From: an uncultured Solobacterium sp.
GTDB taxonomy: Bacteria; Bacillota_I; Bacilli_A; Erysipelotrichales; Erysipelotrichaceae
Length of the DNA stretch: 18,574 nt
Assembly: GCA_900547815.1 (NCBI GenBank)
Contig: URHY01000044.1
Location: 1-18,574, forward strand
Direction: 5' to 3'
Shown here: piece after piece, positions 1 through 7,033 of the stretch
Layout of the letters: each line of letters starts with the position of its first letter
How positions within the stretch are numbered: the first letter of the stretch is position 1
The notes under the pieces: model-generated
The model's input: only the letters and a program-made list of their open reading frames with translations
Told to the model about the DNA's origin: nothing
Database searches by the model: none
Program-made: the position numbers and the translations under genes

Positions 1-52
1 CATCGATGGGATAATTTTAATTATTTCGTGTGTCTACCTCGGTGGGATTATA

Positions 53-622
53 TCAGTTTGCTTCACTCATTAATTTTGTATAGATTTTTGTTAATTCTTC
101 TTTTTCGTCATCAGTCATTTTTCTTTCGGTCGCATCATGACTATCCAATGTTCCTTCATGGCCATCAATCACTTTTCCATTTTTTATGACAAGAACTAAT
201 GGAACATATAAAGTTAAAATACCTTCATCATTATTTGACATATAATCTTGAATATATGGCTCAATAATTGTTTTTTGATCATCTGTATAAAGACGATTCT
301 TTTTATCATCTCTAACCTTTACATATTGAATATCAATACCATTTTTTTGGGCTACTTTCTTTAGAACAGGTTTAGCCTCCTTACACCAAGGACAACTCGA
401 ATATCCAAAATACAATACGCCTGATTTTTCTTTTGTGAAATATTGAATGGCTTCATCAAAACTAATTTCATTAAATTTAGTATTTGAGTCATCTTTTGAA
501 TTGCATGTTTCTTCTTCATTTGTTACATCACAAGCTTTTTTTGAAGTTGAGCTTGTGGGCTTTATTTGAGCTTGACAAGCGCATAAAGTAAGACTTAAAA
601 GTATAAGTAATAATTTCTTCAT
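53..622 (-). CDS. Thioredoxin-fold lipoprotein (predicted extracytoplasmic thiol-disulfide protein)
   Basis: Encodes 189 residues from the ATG at 620-622. The N-terminus is a lipoprotein signal peptide: MKK, a leucine-rich core, then the lipobox L-C-A-C with the predicted lipidated Cys16. A low-complexity Ser/Thr/Lys linker follows and carries two further cysteines (C31, C40). From about residue 53 there is a thioredoxin-like domain with the redox motif C77-P-W-C80 after a YFGYSS strand, as in bacteriocin-accessory and TlpA-like thioredoxins. The likely role is thiol-disulfide exchange on the outer face of the membrane; substrates are unknown. A TTG five codons upstream (635-637) keeps the frame open, but it would add residues ahead of an otherwise canonical signal peptide and has no ribosome binding site. 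The ATG has none either: a promoter sits directly against it (see 629-657). Family assignment is confident; specific function is inference. Confidence 0.85.
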   Translation of the reverse strand: MKKLLLILLSLTLCACQAQIKPTSSTSKKACDVTNEEETCNSKDDSNTKFNEISFDEAIQYFTKEKSGVLYFGYSSCPWCKEAKPVLKKVAQKNGIDIQYVKVRDDKKNRLYTDDQKTIIEPYIQDYMSNNDEGILTLYVPLVLVIKNGKVIDGHEGTLDSHDATERKMTDDEKEELTKIYTKLMSEAN

Positions 623-628
623 AAATTT

Positions 629-657
629 AATATACAAATAAAAAAATCAAATGTAAA
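629..657 (-). promoter_or_regulatory. Predicted promoter of the lipoprotein gene, leaderless geometry
   Basis: On the minus strand, TTTACA (652-657) is followed by a 17-base spacer and TATATT (629-634); each box matches five of six consensus positions. Only six bases separate the -10 from the ATG at 622, so a start seven bases after the -10 would be the A of the start codon. No Shine-Dalgarno sequence lies in between. The -35 overlaps the T-tract of the tRNA-His terminator. Confidence 0.6.
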
Positions 658-684
658 GAAAAAAGCTTCGATTTCTCGAAGCTT
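653..684 (-). terminator. Rho-independent terminator of tRNA-His
   Basis: A perfect 9-bp inverted repeat (663-671 with 676-684) encloses a four-base loop. On the minus strand it is followed by a T-rich run (TTTTCTTT, 655-662). It lies 11 bases past the encoded CCA end of the tRNA. No T-run follows on the plus strand, so it works leftwards only. Confidence 0.85.
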
Positions 685-695
685 AAAATTCTTAG

Positions 696-773
696 TGGGG
701 CGGCTGACGCGATTCGAACGCGCGCGTGACGGAGCCACAATCCGCTGTGTTAACCAACTTCACCACAACCGCC
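696..773 (-). tRNA. tRNA-His (anticodon GTG)
   Basis: Read on the minus strand, this folds as a complete tRNA. The acceptor stem GCGGTTG pairs with CAGCCGC (766-772 with 700-706, one G-U). The anticodon stem GCGGA/TCCGT holds the loop TTGTGGC with anticodon GTG. The variable loop has five bases, and the T-arm loop is TTCGAAT with stem GCGCG/CGCGT. The extra G-1 (773) faces the discriminator C (699), the hallmark of tRNA-His, and CCA is encoded (696-698). It has its own promoter and terminator, so it is a single-gene unit. Confidence 0.96.
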
Positions 774-794
774 ATGTCTGCTTGACGCTTAAAT

Positions 795-823
795 AATATA
801 CCATGTGATTGAGAACTTTGCAA
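795..823 (-). promoter_or_regulatory. Predicted promoter of tRNA-His
   Basis: On the minus strand, TTGCAA (818-823), a 17-base spacer and TATATT (795-800). Transcription would begin near 788, about 15 bases before the mature tRNA 5' end, which is a normal leader for RNase P removal. Confidence 0.55.
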
Positions 824-841
824 GTAAAATAATTAAATAAA

Positions 842-871
842 TTGAAAAAAGTGTAATTTTTTTCGTATAAG
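842..871 (+). promoter_or_regulatory. Predicted promoter of radC, start site at or next to the ATG
   Basis: TTGAAA (842-847), an 18-base spacer, then TATAAG (866-871). Five bases follow before the ATG at 877, so the transcript should begin at or within a base or so of the start codon. No Shine-Dalgarno sequence precedes 877. An alternative reading uses AAGG at 880-883 as the ribosome site for a second in-frame ATG at 892. Confidence 0.5.
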
Positions 872-876
872 AGTAT

Positions 877-1551
877 ATGAAGGTAAAAGAGATGGAAGTG
901 GAGCAACGTCCACGAGAAAAAGCGTTGCGCTATGGTTTAGAATCATTGAGCGATTTAGAGCTCGTTGCTTTGATTCTACAAAGTGGAAATAAAAATCGTT
1001 CCGTATTTGAAATCGCATCCGATGTATTGAAAGAAAGTGAAGGTTTATCAAAATTAATGCAGATGCATGTAAATACATTGATGCAAATTCAAGGAATTCG
1101 AGAAGTAAAGGCTTTACAACTTTTGGCAAGTGTTGAATTGAGTAAGCGCGTTATTAAATCAAAAGTATATCATGCCTCTATTTTAAAGCCGGAAGATGTA
1201 ATTGAATGGTTTGAGTTTGAATATGGTGTTTTGCAACAAGAATGTTTTATCGCTTTATATTTAGATACAAAAAGTAAATTGATTGCTCATCGTGTCCTGT
1301 TTAAAGGAACATTGAATGAGAGTACAGTTCATCCTCGCGAAGTATTTAAAGAAGCGTTTTTACAAAATGCGAATTCAGTACTAATTGCACACAATCATCC
1401 TTCAGGAGATTGTACGCCATCCCAAGCCGATTTTGAAGTTACATATAAAATGGTTCATGTGGCAATAACTATGGGTGTTCATTTAGTGGACCATATTATT
1501 GTAGGACAAAATCAATATTATTCATTTAAAGAGCACAAATATCTCGATTGA
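877..1551 (+). CDS. radC: RadC/YsnA-type JAB1/MPN domain protein
   Basis: Encodes 224 residues, the usual length for RadC. The N-terminal third is the helix-hairpin-helix-like UPF0758 region, beginning with the typical K-E-M..E.RPREK and the SLSDLELVALILQSG segment. The C-terminal two thirds is a JAB/MPN metalloprotease-like domain with the signature H172-N-H174-P-S-G-D and a downstream D185, the zinc-binding set of the family. RadC was named for a supposed repair role that has been questioned, and its biochemical activity remains uncertain. The ATG at 877 fits the family N-terminus; the ATG at 892 would lose the conserved first residues but has an AAGG upstream. In many Bacillota radC precedes mreB-mreC-mreD; here mreC follows directly. 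The radC stop codon lies inside the mreC promoter. Confidence 0.93.
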   Translation: MKVKEMEVEQRPREKALRYGLESLSDLELVALILQSGNKNRSVFEIASDVLKESEGLSKLMQMHVNTLMQIQGIREVKALQLLASVELSKRVIKSKVYHASILKPEDVIEWFEFEYGVLQQECFIALYLDTKSKLIAHRVLFKGTLNESTVHPREVFKEAFLQNANSVLIAHNHPSGDCTPSQADFEVTYKMVHVAITMGVHLVDHIIVGQNQYYSFKEHKYLD

Positions 1552-1576
1552 AAGAAGGAGGGTTTATCGCTATAAT
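1548..1576 (+). promoter_or_regulatory. Predicted promoter of mreC-mreD
   Basis: TTGAAA (1548-1553), a 17-base spacer and a perfect TATAAT (1571-1576). The -35 contains the radC stop codon TGA (1549-1551). Transcription would start near 1583-1584, leaving a leader of about 16 bases that includes the GGGGG ribosome site (1589-1593). Confidence 0.7.
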
Positions 1577-1598
1577 ATAAGTTAGTTTGGGGGATATT

Positions 1599-2435
1599 AT
1601 GCGTAAATTTACTCGAATTCAAAAAAGATTACTTACGATTATTGTCGTTTTATGTATATTGGCATGTGCAATGTTTGGTTTAAGACAAAATTCAATCACA
1701 AATATTGGTTATAGTGCTTGGACTTATTTGAAGTATGGTTTGATTCAATATCCGTTATCTTCTATCGGAAATGCTATAAATGATTTTTCAAATCTTTGGC
1801 ATGCTTATGATGATAATGAATATTTATCCAAACAGTTAGCCGAACAAAAGAATTATCAAACCGCATATGAAGATGAAAAAAATAAAAATAAACAACTTGA
1901 AGCATTACTCGATATGAAAGGTGGACTAGAAGATGCTAAGACGATTAGCGTATCTGTCTTAGAACGTTCAAGTGAATCTTGGCTTCAAACGGTAACTATT
2001 TCTGCAGGGAAAAAACAAGGGGTAGAAAAAAATATGCTTGTGGTTACAAGTGATGGTGCTATTGGTTTAGTTGATAGTGTGCAGACACTAACAAGTACTG
2101 TTCAATTACTAACCAGTCAGCATTTAAACAATGATATAGCGATAAAAATGTCTCTAGAAGATGGATCAAGTGTAGAAGGAGTTCTACAATCGTATGATAC
2201 AGATAAGAAGGCGTATCGTGTTTCGTTGTTTGACAATGATGCAACGGTGACAAAAGGTCAAAAAGTTGCGACAAGCGGTAAAGGCGGAAACTATCCTAGT
2301 GGAATTTTAATTGGAGAAGTAAAAGATGTTTCGTTAAATGATGATTCGATTATTTCTACTGTTTATGTTTCACCGGTATCGAATATGAAAAGTTTTGACT
2401 ATTGTCTTGTAATTGGAAAAGAGGAGAGTAAATGA
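1599..2435 (+). CDS. mreC: Rod shape-determining protein MreC
   Basis: Encodes 278 residues from the ATG at 1599, which sits five bases after GGGGG. A TTG at 1587 in the same frame is rejected because it precedes or overlaps that ribosome site. The layout is that of MreC: a basic cytoplasmic start (MRKFTRIQKR), one membrane anchor (about residues 10-27), an extracytoplasmic coiled coil rich in K, E, N and Q (about 65-105), then the beta-barrel domain with the conserved SWLQTVTISAGKKQGV and DGAIGLV stretches. MreC links MreB filaments to the peptidoglycan elongation machinery with MreD, RodA and PBP2. The gene overlaps mreD by four bases (ATGA), indicating translational coupling. No mreB lies upstream. 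Confidence 0.92.
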   Translation: MRKFTRIQKRLLTIIVVLCILACAMFGLRQNSITNIGYSAWTYLKYGLIQYPLSSIGNAINDFSNLWHAYDDNEYLSKQLAEQKNYQTAYEDEKNKNKQLEALLDMKGGLEDAKTISVSVLERSSESWLQTVTISAGKKQGVEKNMLVVTSDGAIGLVDSVQTLTSTVQLLTSQHLNNDIAIKMSLEDGSSVEGVLQSYDTDKKAYRVSLFDNDATVTKGQKVATSGKGGNYPSGILIGEVKDVSLNDDSIISTVYVSPVSNMKSFDYCLVIGKEESK

Positions 2436-2998
2436 TAAATAAAGAACGTTATTCATTTATTTTCTTACTTATACTGGCACTGCTTGACCAAATAAATGCA
2501 TCTTTGTTTAGTGTGGATTTTACGTATTCTTCATTATCTATAGTGAGTCATTTATGTTTTTGTGGATGTATGCTTGTCGTTAGTCATGAAAAAACTATGA
2601 ATCGAATTTTATATGCATGTTTATGTGGTCTATGTGTAGGATTATTCTTTACTTCTGACTGGCTAGTGAAAATGCTTCTGTTTGGCTTTTTTGGATGGCT
2701 TATCGGTCTATTTAAAGATATGATGGATCAAGATCATTGGGTGCAATTTGCAATTGTCTTTTTGATGATGTTTCTATATGATTTGATTTGTTTTTTTGGA
2801 GCAATAATTCTAGGATACATAACCATGAGCTTTATGAAATGGTTTATTTATGTAGAAGCTCTTACATTGGTATTTAATGGGGCTTGGATATTTGTATTGC
2901 TTTATATTATTACTGTATTCAATAGATATGCAACTATAAAAGATATTCGTTATAAACGAATGGAAAAGTTACACATGCAAAATATTCGAAGGAAATGA
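2432..2998 (+). CDS. mreD: Probable rod shape-determining protein MreD
   Basis: Encodes 188 residues, almost entirely hydrophobic, with five or six membrane segments. They begin at YSFIFLLILALLDQ and continue through a GLCVGLFFTSDWL segment and two C-terminal hydrophobic stretches, ending in a short basic tail. MreD proteins diverge strongly in sequence, so the call rests mainly on size, topology and position directly after mreC with a four-base overlap. The start is supported by AGAGGAG immediately upstream within the mreC 3' end. MreD is an integral membrane partner of MreC in the elongasome. The stop codon lies within the left arm of the terminator that closes this operon. Confidence 0.82.
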   Translation: MINKERYSFIFLLILALLDQINASLFSVDFTYSSLSIVSHLCFCGCMLVVSHEKTMNRILYACLCGLCVGLFFTSDWLVKMLLFGFFGWLIGLFKDMMDQDHWVQFAIVFLMMFLYDLICFFGAIILGYITMSFMKWFIYVEALTLVFNGAWIFVLLYIITVFNRYATIKDIRYKRMEKLHMQNIRRK

Positions 2999-3023
2999 GT
3001 CATGGATTCGTTTCCTTCTTTTC
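2988..3023 (+). terminator. Terminator of the mreC-mreD unit
   Basis: A 12-bp stem (2988-2999 with 3007-3018, two G-U pairs) has a seven-base loop and is followed by TTTTC. The left arm overlaps the mreD stop codon. Confidence 0.7.
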
Positions 3024-3028
3024 ATATG

Positions 3029-3037
3029 TGTTAAAAT
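3029..3037 (+). promoter_or_regulatory. Predicted extended -10 promoter of the polA operon
   Basis: TG (3029-3030), one base, then TAAAAT (3032-3037) forms an extended -10. No good -35 is visible 17-18 bases upstream, where the mreD terminator lies, which is acceptable for an extended -10. Transcription would begin near 3044, just ahead of the GAGG ribosome site (3047-3050). Confidence 0.45.
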
Positions 3038-3057
3038 AGAAGAAAAGAGGTATTCAA

Positions 3058-5634
3058 ATGAAAAAACTTTTATTATTAGATGGAAATTCCATGCTATTTC
3101 GTGCATATTATGCAACTTTATATACACATAGAATGACAACATCCAATGGTATTCCAACCAATGCGGTCTATGGCTTTGTGATGATGTTAAATAAGGCAAT
3201 TGATATTATTGAACCAGATAAAATTCTAGTTGCTTGGGATGCAGGAAAACCAACATTTAGACATAAACAATTTGCAGCTTACAAAGGAACTCGTAAACCA
3301 TTAGATGAAGAATTGATCGTACAATTTCCAATTGTAAGAGAATATTTGGATGCGGCTGGCATCAAACGCTATGAACAAGAAGGTTATGAAGCTGATGATA
3401 TCATTGGAAGTATGGCTAAATGTTGTAAAGATATCCAAACAACAATTCTTACAAGCGATCGCGATTTACTACAATTGATTGATTCAAGTACACATGTTCT
3501 TTTAATGAAAAAAGGCTTAAGTGAAATGGAATTGATGGACGAACAAAATCTTTTAGACACATACGGTATTACGCCAAATCAAGTTATTGATATGAAAGGG
3601 TTGATGGGAGATACAGCTGATAATATTCCAGGTGTTCAGGGTGTTGGTGAAAAAACAGCTTTGCGTTTATTGAATCAATATTCAACAGTAGAAAATGTTT
3701 ATGCTCATATTGATGAAGTAAAGGGAAAATTAAAGGAAAAATTGGAAAAAGATAAAGACAATGCGTTTATGTCTTTGGAATTGGCAACGATTTATACAAA
3801 GATGAAACTTCCGTTTTGTTTAGATGATTGTGATTTTGCAGGAATCCAAGAAGATGTGAATGGATTCTATGAAAAATATGAAATGCGATCTTTAGTGAAT
3901 CGTACAAAACAAACAAAGAATGAAAAATGGCCATTAAAAGAAGTGGATCATTTTGATGCTTTAGATGTAGAAGATTTAATGATTATGCCTGTATGTACGC
4001 AACAGCCATATCTAGATCAACAATTATATGGATTTATGATTCCAATTGATAAGACAATTTATTATATTTCTGTAGAAAATGCTTTGGAGGATACAAACTT
4101 CAAAACATTGTTAGAAACAAAAAAAATAAGTACATGGGATACAAAAGAGATGATGCATTTATTAGATCGTTACGGATTTAAATGGAATACTTTCAGTGAT
4201 GATTTACATATTGCGGGATTCTTATTAAATTCCACGGCTACAGATAGTGATGCAGTTTTAGAAGCACTTCATATTTCTTTGCCAGAATCTTTTCATGATG
4301 TCTCAAAAAAGACAAAAGAAGAACCTGCTTTTAGCTTAAATAGAGAAATGCTGATTTATCAGAGTTTGACACAACAGTTGTGCGAAAAGAAAAATGAAAT
4401 TCGTAAGTCTTTAAAAGATGAAAATGTTATTTCTTTATATAAAGATATTGAAATGCCATTAGCAAACGTATTATTTTCTATGGAACAAGAAGGTATTTCT
4501 ATTCAAGAAAGTTTCTTGGATGAATATGGAGCTTTATTGAATGAAAAACTGGAAGCTTTAGCTCAACAAATTTATTCTCATGCAGGCATGATTTTTAATA
4601 TCAATTCTCCAAAACAATTGGCGAATGTTTTATTCGATGAATTAAATTTAAGTTCAGGTGGAAAAAAACGTTCTACATCGGCAGATGTGTTGGAAAAATT
4701 ACGTGGAAAACATCCAATTGTTGAAGATATTTTGGAGTATCGTAAAATATCAAAGGTATCCAGCACATATATTGATGGCTTGAAAAAACATATTCGTCCA
4801 GACCAAAAAATCCACACTTCTTTTAATCAAACTATGACACAAACAGGAAGACTTTCAAGTAGCGAACCAAACCTTCAAAATATTAGTATTCGTGATGAAT
4901 TAGGAAAAGAAATTCGTAAGGCTTTTGTGGCTGAAGAAGGATATCAGTTATTATCTGCTGACTATTCACAAATTGAATTAAGAATGTTGGCACATATGGC
5001 TGATGAAGATCATATGATAAAAGCGTTTAATGAAGGTTTAGATATTCATACAAAAACAGCTACTTTGATTTTTGATTGTTTACCAGAAGAAGTGGATGAA
5101 CATAGAAGAAGAATTGCAAAAACAGTAAACTTTGGAATTGTATATGGACAAACTGAATTTGGTTTATCATCACAATTAAATATCACACGTAAAGAAGCGG
5201 GTGAGTTTATGAAAATGTATTTTGAAAGTTATCCTAAAATTCATGAATATATGAATCAATTGATTGAATTCTGTAAGGAAAATGGTTACGTAGAAACATT
5301 ATTCCATAGACGCAGAGAGATTCCAGAAATTAATGATAAGAATTTTATGACGCGTGAATTCGGTAAGCGTGCTGCCATGAATGCACCAATCCAAGGTAGT
5401 GCTGCTGATTTGATCAAGATTGCCATGTTGAAAATGGATAAGGCTTTAAAAGATGAGAATATCAAATCAAAAATGCTTCTTCAAATACATGATGAACTGA
5501 TTTTCTTGGTACCTGATGAAGAGTTGGATTTGATGAAAAAACTTGTCAAAGAAACTATGGAAAGTGCTATGAAATTAAAGGTTCCGTTAAAGGCAAGTAT
5601 CAGTATTGGCAAATCTTGGTATGAGGCTAAATAA
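3058..5634 (+). CDS. polA: DNA polymerase I
   Basis: Encodes 858 residues, close to the usual 870-880 of Bacillota enzymes. The first 290 residues or so are the 5'-3' exonuclease/flap nuclease domain (LLLDGNSMLFRAYYA, EADDIIGS, TSDRDLLQLI, GLMGDTADNIPG), with its metal-binding aspartates present. The middle domain occupies the 3'-5' exonuclease position but lacks the DxE and YxxxD motifs, so proofreading is probably lost, as in Bacillus and Thermus enzymes. The polymerase domain has motif A with D635 (DYSQIELR), the O-helix RRIAKTVNFGIVYG with K688 and F692, and motif C with H811-D812-E813. It fills gaps in repair and removes Okazaki RNA primers. It is first gene of a five-gene operon; GAGG lies seven bases before the ATG. 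Confidence 0.97.
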   Translation: MKKLLLLDGNSMLFRAYYATLYTHRMTTSNGIPTNAVYGFVMMLNKAIDIIEPDKILVAWDAGKPTFRHKQFAAYKGTRKPLDEELIVQFPIVREYLDAAGIKRYEQEGYEADDIIGSMAKCCKDIQTTILTSDRDLLQLIDSSTHVLLMKKGLSEMELMDEQNLLDTYGITPNQVIDMKGLMGDTADNIPGVQGVGEKTALRLLNQYSTVENVYAHIDEVKGKLKEKLEKDKDNAFMSLELATIYTKMKLPFCLDDCDFAGIQEDVNGFYEKYEMRSLVNRTKQTKNEKWPLKEVDHFDALDVEDLMIMPVCTQQPYLDQQLYGFMIPIDKTIYYISVENALEDTNFKTLLETKKISTWDTKEMMHLLDRYGFKWNTFSDDLHIAGFLLNSTATDSDAVLEALHISLPESFHDVSKKTKEEPAFSLNREMLIYQSLTQQLCEKKNEIRKSLKDENVISLYKDIEMPLANVLFSMEQEGISIQESFLDEYGALLNEKLEALAQQIYSHAGMIFNINSPKQLANVLFDELNLSSGGKKRSTSADVLEKLRGKHPIVEDILEYRKISKVSSTYIDGLKKHIRPDQKIHTSFNQTMTQTGRLSSSEPNLQNISIRDELGKEIRKAFVAEEGYQLLSADYSQIELRMLAHMADEDHMIKAFNEGLDIHTKTATLIFDCLPEEVDEHRRRIAKTVNFGIVYGQTEFGLSSQLNITRKEAGEFMKMYFESYPKIHEYMNQLIEFCKENGYVETLFHRRREIPEINDKNFMTREFGKRAAMNAPIQGSAADLIKIAMLKMDKALKDENIKSKMLLQIHDELIFLVPDEELDLMKKLVKETMESAMKLKVPLKASISIGKSWYEAK

Positions 5635-6455
5635 TGCCAGAAGCACCAGAGGTACAAACGGTCTTAAAAACATTAGAAACACAAATTAAAGATGTTTTAA
5701 TTGAGGATGTATTTGTGTATTATCCTAAAATTATAGATAATGTGGATATAGATGTTTTTAAAAATCATGTGATTGGACAATCCTTTCGCTCATTTAATCG
5801 TATTGGAAAATATTTGATTTTTGGTTTAGATGATTATGATTTAGTCGTTCATTTGCGTATGGAAGGAAAATTTTATTTGTATGATAAACTTCAAAATGAC
5901 AAACATATTCATGTCGTACTCAAATTAAACAATCAAACTTTCATGTCATATCATGATACAAGAAAGTTTGGAAGAATGTATTTGTATCCTAAAAAAGAAG
6001 ATATTCATTCATATGCTTGTTTTAAAAATGTTGGATATGATTATATGGATGAAAAAGTAAATGGAATGTATTTCTATAATTGTATTCATTCATTGAAACG
6101 AAATTTGAAATCATGCTTATTAGATCAGTCAATCATGGCTGGTGTTGGAAACATTTATGCGGATGAAATATGTTTTGCGTCAGGCTTAGATCCAAGAAGT
6201 CGAGCTTGTAAGTTGTCAAAAAAAGATTGTGATAAAATTGTTTATGAAACAAAAAGAATTTTGCAGGGTGCTACTCGTTTTGGTGGGACAACCATTCGTT
6301 CTTATACTTCAAGCTTAGGAGTAACAGGGCGTTTTCAACTTTATTTAAAAGTACATGATCAGACACAATGTAAAGTGTGTCATCATACGATAAAAAAATT
6401 AATTGTATCACAAAGGGGGACTTATCTATGTCCAAATTGTCAAAAAAGAAAGTGA
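5634..6455 (+). CDS. mutM: Formamidopyrimidine-DNA glycosylase (Fpg/MutM)
   Basis: Encodes 273 residues, the standard length. After Met removal the catalytic N-terminal proline (P2) and E3 are present in MPEAPEV, where most relatives have MPELPEV. K59 lies in the conserved RIGKYLIF segment, and the helix-two-turn-helix appears as QSIMAGVGNIYADE. The C-terminal zinc finger is complete: C246, C249, C266 and C269, with RGTYLCPNCQ. The enzyme excises 8-oxoguanine and formamidopyrimidines and nicks the abasic site by beta/delta elimination. The ATG shares one base with the polA stop (TAATG), and the ribosome site GAGG (5623-5626) lies within the polA end, so the two are translationally coupled. 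The zinc-finger codons overlap the start of coaE. Confidence 0.96.
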   Translation: MPEAPEVQTVLKTLETQIKDVLIEDVFVYYPKIIDNVDIDVFKNHVIGQSFRSFNRIGKYLIFGLDDYDLVVHLRMEGKFYLYDKLQNDKHIHVVLKLNNQTFMSYHDTRKFGRMYLYPKKEDIHSYACFKNVGYDYMDEKVNGMYFYNCIHSLKRNLKSCLLDQSIMAGVGNIYADEICFASGLDPRSRACKLSKKDCDKIVYETKRILQGATRFGGTTIRSYTSSLGVTGRFQLYLKVHDQTQCKVCHHTIKKLIVSQRGTYLCPNCQKRK

Positions 6456-7033
6456 TTGGAATTACTGGATCAATGGGTTCAGGAAAGAGTGAAATTTCTC
6501 GATATTTAAAAAATAAATATCCAGTTTTAGATTGTGATCAGGTCAATGCAGATTTATTAAAAAAGGGAAATTTAGGTTATAAGAAATTAAATGATTTACA
6601 TATAGTTGAATTGGATTCAGATGGACAAATTATCAAGGAAAGTCTAGCTTCGTATATGTTTTCCAATGAAAAACATCGAAAACAAGTAGAAGCTATCCTA
6701 CATCCTTTAATTTTTGATGAAATGCATACATGGATTCACAAACAAGATAGTTCTATTGTCTTTGTAGAGATGCCAATTTTATTTGAGATTTCTGCACAAA
6801 AATGTTTTGATTCAATATGGTGTGTTGTAGCAGATTTAGATGTAGCGTTATCACGCCTACAGACCTATCGTAATTTTACTAGAGAACAAGCTTTAGCAAG
6901 GCTTGTTTCACAAATGAATCCAGAAGAAAAAATAGCGAGAAGCAATATTGTATTACGAAATAACGGCACAGTAGAGCAGTTACATATACAGATTGAAGAT
7001 GCATTAAAAGAGGAGAATTTAAATGGCGATTGA
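6428..7033 (+). CDS. coaE: Dephospho-CoA kinase
   Basis: Encodes 201 residues, typical for CoaE. It has the P-loop G14-SMGSGK-S21, followed by the family segment LDCDQVNADLL and later HPLIF and EMPILFE. It phosphorylates the ribose 3'-OH of dephospho-CoA, the last step of coenzyme A synthesis, in the cytoplasm. The start at 6428 is chosen because AAGGGGGA (6413-6420) lies seven bases before it and the P-loop is then at the usual distance from the N-terminus. A GTG at 6377 in the same frame would add 17 residues with no family counterpart. The gene overlaps mutM by 28 bases, so both its ribosome site and first codons lie inside the mutM zinc-finger region. The mutM-coaE order is common in Bacillota. 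Confidence 0.94.
   Translation: MSKLSKKKVIGITGSMGSGKSEISRYLKNKYPVLDCDQVNADLLKKGNLGYKKLNDLHIVELDSDGQIIKESLASYMFSNEKHRKQVEAILHPLIFDEMHTWIHKQDSSIVFVEMPILFEISAQKCFDSIWCVVADLDVALSRLQTYRNFTREQALARLVSQMNPEEKIARSNIVLRNNGTVEQLHIQIEDALKEENLNGD

Noticed and set aside
1..52. AT-rich inverted repeat (ATAATT/AATTAT) as a terminator for the lipoprotein gene
   Set aside because: The stem is short and all A-T, with no T-run on the minus strand; I see no convincing terminator or other feature in these bases.
623..637. TTG start for the lipoprotein at 637
   Set aside because: It lies upstream of the predicted -10, has no ribosome site, and adds residues ahead of a canonical MKK signal peptide.
833..1129. 98-residue open frame on the minus strand over radC
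   Set aside because: It is antisense to a well-supported gene, has no family signature, and no ribosome site was seen.
1587..1598. TTG start for MreC at 1587
   Set aside because: It overlaps the GGGGG ribosome site that serves the ATG at 1599.
6377..6427. Longer CoaE starting at a GTG at 6377
   Set aside because: No ribosome site precedes it, whereas the ATG at 6428 has AAGGGGGA at ideal spacing and the usual distance to the P-loop.
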